Below are positions 56,402 through 64,000 of a DNA stretch of 64,000 nucleotides, in pieces. Location: contig BCIJ01000025.1 of assembly GCA_001599935.1 (NCBI GenBank), positions 148,770-212,769 on the forward strand, in the 5' to 3' direction. Every line of letters begins with the position of its first letter. Position 1 is the first letter of the stretch. Origin of the DNA: Holtermannia corniformis. Lineage: Eukaryota; Basidiomycota; Tremellomycetes; Holtermanniales. The notes under the pieces were generated by a model. It made no database searches. It was not told the DNA's origin and saw nothing but the letters and a program-made list of their open reading frames with translations. Made by a program: the position numbers and the translations under genes.

Positions 56402-59400
56402 TCAAATCCGGGAGCCGGGCGCGCGGCCGACGGTCGAGGGAGCTTTACGCGCGGTCTTGTTTGCGCCAATCGGTTCGTGGGAAGCCCTGAACAGCCCGGC
56501 GACGCCAGAGTCTTCGCTCGGGCTCGGCGAGAGGTGCTTTGCGCGTACAGTCGAGGTCCGAGGCGTCGTTCGGCCGCTGATTGACGTCGGCGGTGCGGAA
56601 GACTTGACCGCGCGCGCAGGTGTTGGTTTGGGCACGGGTCGGTTGGCGATCGATTTACTTGGACTTGCGACTGCTGGGCGTGGGACGAGGCTGGGCCGGG
56701 CGCGACTTGCCGGTCGGATCGATGCCGAGCCGGTGGGATCCGGCGAGCGCAACCGGTTAGCGAACTTGGCCGACTGATCGTGGATCGGTGTGGGCGCCAC
56801 TCGACCCGGTTGAACACTCATGGGACGGGTCGCCGAGGCTGAAGAAGTCCGGCCGCTGGTCGTTGGTGGCATGGAAGCACGCAGAGCGCGGTTGGGACGG
56901 AGTTGGTCGGAACCACGGCGAATGGCAAAGGACATGACCGATTGGCCGTCAGCACTGTCGGTCTCTCCGGAACGGGAGGCTGAGCGGAGGGGAAGCGGTC
57001 GGGCTGCAGGCGAGGTCGGCCGGGGTGGTTCCTGACGGGACCTGCTGATGCTGATTCTGTCAGTAGAGGCGGCACAAGTCACGTTGACATACTCTTCCAT
57101 CGACAAGCTGAGCGCCGGCGTCAGCGCTGCGCTTTGTATGGAGATGAATCTCTCACATTGCTTCCTTGGACCGGGCGGCCTCTTGCAGATTCCAACCTTC
57201 TACTCGCACAAACTAGCAGAGTGAGTTGTGATCGTGCTCAAGTATAGACCACGCACCTTGTACAGGTTCCGTGTCTTGAGCTGCTGACTCCGTCGTCCTG
57301 TGGTGCTATACTTGGTCCGCGTGTTCATATCCTGCAACGATGGCGATCTAGAGTGTGTCGACGCCAGCGGCAGGCTCGTCGTTCCGGTCCGCTGACACAA
57401 CAGAGACACGTCGGAGAAGCGACTGTGGTAACATCAATGTCCAGCTCAAGTGCAAAGTGTCGGCTTACACCACCCAGAGATCCTCGGAACCTTTGAGGAT
57501 ATCGCTAAGACGCTTGAACGACTTTTTCTGCTTGATCCTCTGCGACTCGATATGCGACGCGGCGTCTTGCGCCAGCGGCCGCTCTTCTATCAGCAGGCGT
57601 GTCGGCTTTGGCGCAATGAGCATCTGGGAGCGTCAGCAGAGCTCTCGTTCGCGTCGCCGGGCTCACCTTGTCCTTTTCCAGCCCCTCGATCCGCGCAATC
57701 ACGTCGCGTGTCTTCTCGCGCTCCTCTTTGGTCGTCTTTTCATCTTCGATGGATCGCACAATCTGCTCGACCTCGTCAACCATGGCGAGCGTCGCTTCAT
57801 ACTCTTTAGTCGACGGATCGGTGTTCTGATCTCGTCAGTGTCTTTTGCTCAGATCGAGGCGAGACAACGTACAAAGAGCAGGTTTTGGAATAGCAGCGGG
57901 TACTTGAGCAAACGCTGAAACGGTTTGCTCAACGAGATTGCAAGGCCCGACTCGCCCTTTTCTGCTGCCAAAGCGTCCAGTTGCTGATACTGTCAGCCTG
58001 TGTGTAGCGTCTATGCGGACTTGCAATCAGGACCTTGCCCAGTTTCGCCGCAGCCGTGTTCTCCATGCGCTTGCTGTTGCGCTTAGACTGGCCATGTTGA
58101 GAGCCTTCACACGCGCCAAGCGCTTCGTCGAGCTGGGCCAAGGCGCGCTCGAGGTGAAGGACATAGGTTGCGTACTCTCTCAAAATATATGACTGCTTGT
58201 GTCAGTGGTGGACTGCACCAAGCGGTCAACTCACATGGGCGATAAAAACGTCGGCCAAGCTCCTCACGAGCGGGTACTGACCCTCGTACCGTCGGCGGAG
58301 TGCCGAGCTCAGCGCGAGGTGGCCCTGCAGGATGCCGCGTGCTAGCACCTCGAGCACCTGCGCTAAATCTTCTGGCAGCTGTGGGTGCTCGTTTGCAACT
58401 ATCGAGCTCGCAGCCGACGCGTTGCGGCTCTGATCACCTGGGTGGTACGACATGCGCGCGTGCGAGCCCGAGAACGAAGTCGGCTGCGGTCCATTCGAGC
58501 TCTGTCGTGGTGGAGGCGGGAGCGAGTGGTGAGATCGGTGTTGCGGTCCGGTACTAGTCGGTGAAGGCATCGGAGACTCTGACGGCCGGCCGTGGGTGAG
58601 TTGATAGTATGCGCGCATCCGGGGACCGATCGGCGCGGGCGGTAGATCCTTTTCGCGGTCCGCCTCGTCCTCTTCTTGGATCCCGGGGCGCGGTGCTTCG
58701 GAACGGCGTGCAAAGCGCGCGGCGATCGGTAGGCTTGACACGGATTCGTGGGGAGATGTCGGCGATGCCAATGGCGCTGGTGACATTGCGCGTGTAAAGG
58801 ATGGGTCGAGCGGGTGGGAGAGAGTGGGTGATGTGGCTTGCGCGGGGAGCAGAGCCGAGGTGAAGGTCTCGTTGAGTTTGACGAGCTCGGCGACGTAGCT
58901 GTGGGTGTCAGCCGGCATCGCGAGTGATGAGTCTGCACGGCTCGGTATTGATCAAACTGAACGCGAAGAGGCTACCGTAACGCACAGCTTGGAGCTTCAC
59001 AAGCGGCCAGTGGATGGATGCGTGTGGACAATGATTGCGGCGTATCGTTACCACCTGTATCGCCGCTCGAGCACTGTCCAAGCTGGTTTCTAGATCTGCC
59101 AGTCTGCCCGTGATTCTCGAGTCGAGTCGAGTGGCGAGACAAGAGCGGCGCGCCGACATGATCAGTCGCGCCGACGTCAGGGCCAAGATCAAAGCCGTAG
59201 ATGGATCATTGAGCGCTGACGGTTCCAGCTAAAGTAGAGTATAGCTGCGGACGACGCGCACACCTCGATCCCAAAGCGTCGTTGAGACCGGTCGCGACAC
59301 TCACCGCTCTTCACTGCTCACAATCTCCCACAAGACCTCCTGCCTCGTCCTCTCTCTCGGTCCTAGATTCTGGATCAAGTCGTGTTCGGCCATTGACGAC

Positions 59401-59729
59401 CACGAGTCGGGCGGGGGCAGGTATTCTCCTGGTGCTGGTGCTGGCGGCGGCGGGAGCGGTGTGGGTGTGGGCGGGAGGTGGGTACTAGGAGTAAACGTGA
59501 CTTTTTTACCCTGTCCTTGTGCTTGTGCTTGTCCTTGTCCATTGTTTTCGCCTAGAGCTAGCACAGGCTGGTTGGTCGAATCGTGCAATGGGACTGTACC
59601 GATCGAAGCGGGCGATGCGGTCCGCGCTCGCTTGTTTTCCTTTTCGTACAGGAGGGATTGGGCAGAGGTTGGACGCGGTTGCGGTTGCGGTGGGTCTTTG
59701 GGCTTGAGCCTTGAGAAGAAGGTCTTCAT
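56402..59729 (-). CDS. Rho guanine-nucleotide exchange factor (DH-PH)
   Basis: ATG 59729 begins MKTFFSRLKPKDPPQPQ, then a Pro/Gln-rich leader. The Dbl-homology domain opens with RERTRQEVLWEIVSSEER, joined across a 406-bp intron (59304-58899) to YVAELVKLNETFTSALLPAQ. A long Ser/Pro-rich insert is followed by YEGQYPLVRSLADVFIAH, REYATYVLHLERALAQLDEA and the conserved helix ISLSKPFQRLLKYPLLFQNL then LFNTDPSTKEYE. The PH-like region has SFKRLSDILKGSEDLWVV joined to RFSDVSLLCQRTG. The C-terminal 200 residues are Ser/Arg/Pro-rich, with no PB1 domain visible, so this is not Cdc24. The target GTPase (Rho1 or Cdc42) cannot be told. About eight exons, ending at 56402. Confidence 0.85.
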
Positions 59730-60618
59730 TGTGGTGGTTTGATGCGAGTTGATGCTGGTGTTGACAGTCGATGCCGGACACGAGGCTGGTTGATGGACCG
59801 TCTATGAGTGTAGTGTGCTGTCCTGTAGTGTGCTGTCCTGTACTATCCTGTCCTGTAGTGCTGGTACTGGCTACCGACTGTCCTGTGCGTCTGCACTATC
59901 GACCTGTACACTGTCGGCCGTCGAGGATGGTTGACAGTGTCGAAGCAGGAACCCCTATGGCGCCCTCGAACGTCGACACAGCCTTTCGCGGTCGTCCCAC
60001 CGCCGACAGCGTGTGCACAAGAGGACGGATAGCAAGTGTAGGGCTGTCGAGGTTGATGATCAGATGTAGACTGTAGAGACGAACGCTGCACGTCGAGGTC
60101 GAGAGCAGGTGTCAATGTCGTTCCCACTGAGGGTGAACTGATGCAAGGCAATGTCGGGATGCTGCGATGCTACAGCTGTCACTGTCACTGTCACTGTCAC
60201 TACAGACGTCGAGCAGGAGAGCACGGTACAGAGCAGGATGCATACGCTGTCGACGGGTGATGGACCGCACGAGCACAGTCATGGGATCCCCTATGGTCTT
60301 GCTGCACACTAGGCCTGGTATCGTCCGCACGTCCTCTCACCCCTCGCTCTCGCTCTCACCATCCATCTACCATCTCCATCTCCACCGCCATCGACTGATC
60401 CCACCATCCCATCGTGTCCAGTGATCGCACACGCAGGCCCGCACGCAGGGTTGCCCCTTGCGTCATTCAGTGCAGACTCGTTCGAGCGACCATCTTCTTC
60501 TTGGTGGTGGTATCCTCCCATCCTCACGCCCAAGCCAAGAGGACACTACGAGTCAACTCAAAGGATCCATCAGCAAGCGTCTCATCCACCGAGCCACCCA
60601 GCGCCACCGGCAACGACC
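59730..60618. promoter_or_regulatory. Divergent upstream region with short tandem repeats
   Basis: 889 bp between the RhoGEF (-) and unknown gene (+) starts. A 15-bp unit, TAGTGTGCTGTCCTG, is tandem at 59811-59840 with a third degenerate copy to 59855. A TGTCAC hexamer is repeated four times at 60177-60200. No gene is supported. Confidence 0.5.
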
Positions 60619-63326
60619 ATGGCCATCCTGCAGAAACCGTCCCGGTCGTACGCACCGTCCATTGCGTCTGATGACTCGAGGCCGGGTACGGGTACGGGTA
60701 CGACGAGGAGGAAGACGGGACCCGAGGGCATCAAGGTGTATCGACCGCGTGAGTTGTGTTGGTGGTGGCCGGCTATGATTGTATGGGCTGCGGCTGGCTA
60801 CCATCGGACGGTGCTTGGAGGATCGAGACTGGCTAGACTCGAGTCGGGTGGTGGGTGATCGATTCGACTACTCGGCACCCATCGCATCGCTCGAGCCCAC
60901 GTCGTCAAGTGTTCACACTCGGCAATCCCTCACCCACCTAGCGGTACATCACAGCCCGAGTGCATGTCCAGAACCCGACGTTGGCGAAGTGACGCTCCCC
61001 TCTGCTCGTGTGCGATACCGCCGACAATCATCACATCTCTCGGTAGTCGACCAGCCGTGGATTCACTCTCCAAGCTCATCTTGACTGGAGATGTGAGATA
61101 CACAGCAGCAGCTAAACAGTTGCACCGTCTTCTCTCAGGAGGATAACACCTGCGTATCCGTATCTTGACCTATGCTAGCCCCATTCAGGCAGTCAGGATC
61201 GATCCCAGTCTTCTCGAGGTTCACAAAGCAGATACCAGTCTGGAACGAGGCGCATCAGCATCTCCTCGTCTGCGCTTCATTCGTTCCAAGCTTGATCGTC
61301 GCACCCGGCAACAGCGCTATCATCCGTAGCCTGATACGGCGCGACGGCTCTTCAGTGCGCGCACTACTCGATCTTGGGTTCAACACGAGTAAAGCTGTGC
61401 AGACCTAGTCAAGCGCTTGGCAATCTTCGGTCCGAGACGCTCGTTCATCACGCAACAGACGTCGACGCTTAAAGTCTTGCAGACGGCGAGGAGTCGGAGA
61501 CTGTCTGTCTAGGTCCACTCGAGTCTCGCTTGTCTGTGTGCTGTATGGACCTTCCTACAGCGTTGCGTCGGACTGTTGATTGAGCTTTTCCTTACGTGGC
61601 GCGAGGGTGTGGCCGACAGTCCTCACTTGACAAACCATACGGTCGTATCTCTCGTGGCCTCCGCACCAATGCCTATCTCACGCTCCTAGCCAAGCTAACA
61701 CCTCGTAGCCCGATCCGAACATTTTGGGAATTCCCACCTGACGCACGATGCCCACCCCTCGTCGTCGTTTGCGCCACTCCCGCTCGCTCTCCAATCGCGC
61801 AAGCTGCGGAAACAAGGGCGCGAGGAGCACCGCCAAGCCGAGTTGAATCAGATTCTCGAGCCGGATTACTCGGGTCGGTCGTCGAGTTTAGGCCACCGCG
61901 ACAGTCGGTCCTCGTACATGTCGTATCCCGGGGGCGGGAGCACGCTTGGCTCTGCATCGGCTGGTCCAAGCCGACTCGGTCTGGGGCGTGAAGCGGTGCA
62001 GGCGCGACCTGGCGGCCTGGGCCACGGCCAACGCTCGTCTGACGGCAAGCACATGGTCGGAGTCTACATCGACTCTGAAGGCAAGCTTCACGATACCGAG
62101 TTTGACCCGTTTGCAGGTGTGAGTCAGATGACGCGCCGCAAGTCGCGCCGGCGGAGTGCGTTTGGTGCCGATCGTCGAGCGGGCAGCAGTAGCTCGGGCA
62201 GCAGTGTATCGAGCGACAATGAGCCTGCTGGAGGTGGCGATCGACAGCGCGAGATGAGCCGACGGCTCGAGAGTGAGCGCCGGCGAATGGTCGGCGACTC
62301 GGATCACAACTCGATCCTGTCCCACCGACCGTCGATGACGGGCGAGGGCGCTGGGATGGCCCTGGCGGCGCGACGACGGAGTCTGCGTGAAGACTTGGGT
62401 CGGAGCTGGGGCGCAACGAGCAGCGAAGAGGGTCAGTCGGTCGTCTTGCCTTTTCGCCAACCGAGTCTACACCAGCGCTACGTCTCGTCGCCGCTGTCGC
62501 CGAATGAGCCGCAGACGGCTGCTACGGGTTCATCGTTTGCGACGGCGACGTCGCACATGACTGGGAACCGCGCCGAGACACCGGCAACGTCTTTGGATGG
62601 TGATTCCCAACCGCCTTCGGATCGCAAGCGTCGACCGGATCCGCTGCTGTCTGCGCCGCTGAGCGCTCGACTAGCACCGCGTTCGCCATCGGTGCATACA
62701 TCGACTGGCAGCACGTACACGCGCGGATCGACCGACCGACCACGGCAGGCTCTCGAGACGCCGGCCATGGCCGCCGTTCGCGAGGCCGTACGAGCGCGCT
62801 CATCGCTTGACCTTCCCCAGCGTACACCAGCGGCTACGGCGCCTTCGATCGAGATTGTCGAAGATCAAGTCGAGCACGGGCCAACGGCCAAACTGCTTCC
62901 CCCGCCCAAAATGCGGCATGACCATGCCGGTCCTTCACCTGCGAAATCTCTTCCTGCGCACGGTAGCAAGCCGCGGTATGCTCTCTCAACCCATACGGAA
63001 GATGCCAAGGCGCCATCGACCGTGTTTGACACGAGCAACATGGGCTACCTGCCGTCGCGCTGGGCGTCTGGCGACCGCGAGTGGCGCGCAGGCGAGGAGG
63101 CAAAGGAGCGCTACCGACCGCGCGAGTGGGGCGGCAAGCACGGTGATCTCGGTGGCCGAGAGCAAGAGTGGACGTGAGTGTTGCTCGTCGGCGCTATACT
63201 GTAGCTGACGTGCCCAGGCCGGGCTGCATGGAGACGATGAAGCGCAACTGGCGCGACCTGACGCTCGCGACGCGCTTTGGGCTCTTTCGAACAAAGAAGA
63301 AGATTCTGCGCAAAGCCGAGCTCTAG
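60619..63326 (+). CDS. Conserved basidiomycete-type protein of unknown function
   Basis: Three exons (60619-60748, 61709-63173, 63218-63326) join in frame to 567 residues. Exon 1 encodes MAILQKPSRSYAPSIASDDS and GPEGIKVYRP; after a 960-bp intron it continues PRSEHFGNSHLTHDAHPSS, a basic coiled segment (LQSRKLRKQGREEHRQAEL) and NQILEPDYSG. A recognisable core is MVGVYIDSEGKLHDTEFDPF. The rest is mostly disordered, Ser/Arg-rich. The end is ordered: STVFDTSNMGYLPSRWASGD, REWRAGEEAKERYRP, and the last exon METMKRNWRDLTLATRFGLF, ending FRTKKKILRKAEL. No enzyme motif, membrane segment or signal peptide is seen. The ordered N-terminal and C-terminal blocks suggest conserved protein contacts. Confidence 0.7.
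60749..61708 (+). other. 960-bp first intron of the unknown gene
   Basis: Donor GTGAGT at 60749 and acceptor CCTCGTAG at 61701-61708. The frame (phase 1, CCC codon) is restored exactly. An extra cassette exon inside cannot be excluded. No other gene was recognised within it. Confidence 0.6.
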
Positions 63327-63430
63327 ACTAGTAGATTGTCCTATGGACAGAGTGCATCGCGTCGAGCGGTCTTTTATACAGCCTTGTGCCTGAGCCGTCT
63401 CGCGGCCTCTCGTAGAATCACGTTCAGTCG

Positions 63431-64000
63431 TCAAGCCTCGGCGCCAGCGAGGACCAAGCCGCCATACTGGGCGGTGAGGACGTTGAGCGCCGCCAGGTTG
63501 TTACCCTGTTCCGTCGTCGTGACCGAAACCGAAGCGGAAGCGGCGGGAGCGAGCGAGTGCGTCGCCGATGCCGTCGCGTTCAGACTTGCCGTCTGGAAGA
63601 AGGCGGCGCGCGAGGTCGAGTTGGTTGTGCTCGTGCTGGATGACCAAGCTGAAGCGGAGCTCGGGGCGATCCATTGAGACGTCGACGTCGATGTCGACGT
63701 TGACGAGCTCGAGCTCGAGCTCGGAGCGACCCACTGCGAGGTCGAGGTAGGTTGAACCCATTGGGATGTGGATGAGCTCGAGGGCGGGACCCAGACGTAG
63801 GTCGAAGTCGAGGTTGGGTCTGGCGTCCAAGCTGGGGTGGAGGATGTGGTGGGTGCGACCCAGGTCGATGTCGGTGCGACATAGGTCGACGTCGTTGACT
63901 GCGATCGATCAATCTCAGTTGTTGAATGTCTGCAAACGAGCAGGAGACGCACAGGTTCACTCGAGCCATCGCTGTACCACCACGTAATGTCAATCACCCC
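63431..64000 (-). CDS. Ser/Thr-rich cell-surface-type protein, 3' end only (partial)
   Basis: The minus-strand frame runs off the right edge and stops at 63431. It is dominated by Ser/Thr with repeated Trp-containing units: TSTYVAPTSTWVAPTTSST, STSQWVQPTSTSQWVAPSS, TSQWIAPSSASAWSSST. The end is AALNVLTAQYGGLVLAGAEA, a moderately hydrophobic tail that may be a GPI-anchor signal. The pattern suits a heavily O-mannosylated wall or secreted protein. The sequence near 63900 (CTGCGATCGATC...) may contain an intron. The N-terminus, signal peptide and any catalytic domain lie outside the window. Confidence 0.55.
   Translation of the reverse strand, partial: GVIDITWWYSDGSSEPVRLLLVCRHSTTEIDRSQSTTSTYVAPTSTWVAPTTSSTPAWTPDPTSTSTYVWVPPSSSSTSQWVQPTSTSQWVAPSSSSSSSTSTSTSTSQWIAPSSASAWSSSTSTTNSTSRAAFFQTASLNATASATHSLAPAASASVSVTTTEQGNNLAALNVLTAQYGGLVLAGAEA

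Noticed and set aside
56402..59729. Naming the RhoGEF Cdc24/Scd1
   Set aside because: No N-terminal CH domain and no C-terminal PB1 domain are visible, both expected of Cdc24.
1..64000. tRNA or rRNA genes
   Set aside because: I scanned for B-box-like GGTTCGAATCC words and found only partial matches inside coding sequence without a paired A box or acceptor stem.

Overview
This window is nuclear DNA of a basidiomycete fungus. Genes lie tightly packed on both strands. Nearly every gene is cut by several short GT-AG introns of about 41-60 bp, with CTGAC/CTAAC-like branch points just upstream of the AG. The families present point the same way: a siderophore transporter, a Cpl1-type cysteine-rich secreted protein, the basidiomycete 'YYRGL...KLIARSG' protease-like family and a degenerate 2-oxoglutarate-oxygenase-like family. 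GC is moderately high. I cannot name the species. No rRNA, tRNA, complete transposon or CRISPR array was found.

Layout. 0-7 kb: end of an unknown gene (-), CENP-C/Mif2 (+), an IQ-motif protein (-), the exon-junction-complex factor PYM (-). 7-13 kb: siderophore-iron transporter (+) with GATA boxes upstream, a possible small secreted protein (+), a Crinkler/RHS-type P-loop NTPase (-). 13-22 kb: housekeeping block with cytochrome c heme lyase (+), Cdc45 (+), a CUE-domain protein (-), KIN17 (+) and an unrecognised Cys-containing protein (-).

22-30 kb: accessory block. It holds two intact trypsin-fold protease-like paralogues on opposite strands, a third copy broken by two Trp-to-stop changes, and scraps of another duplicated gene. 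In all three copies an intron appears to split the start codon (A|TG).

30-42 kb: kexin (-), a Cpl1-like secreted protein (-) that carries a kexin-type site just before its C-terminal domain, and a tandem array (+) of three 2OG-oxygenase-like paralogues, the first lacking its 5' part. 42-64 kb: an ER Hsp70 of the Lhs1 type ending HQEL (-), a seven-exon SERF-like gene (+), the inner-nuclear-membrane protein Heh/Src1 (-), a DUF1776-like protein (+), Rev7 (+) with an SQ-repeat insert, PacC/Rim101 (+) with a 1,285-bp intron inside its zinc-finger region, a DH-PH RhoGEF (-), a conserved unknown with a 960-bp first intron (+), and the 3' end of a Ser/Thr-rich surface protein (-).

The conserved genes are unlinked functions: centromere, replication, translesion synthesis, nuclear envelope, ER folding, pH signalling and secretion. 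Lineage-specific novelty is concentrated at 10-13, 23-30 and 34-42 kb. Exon boundaries were worked out by hand from splice signals and reading-frame continuity; 5' ends are marked where uncertain.
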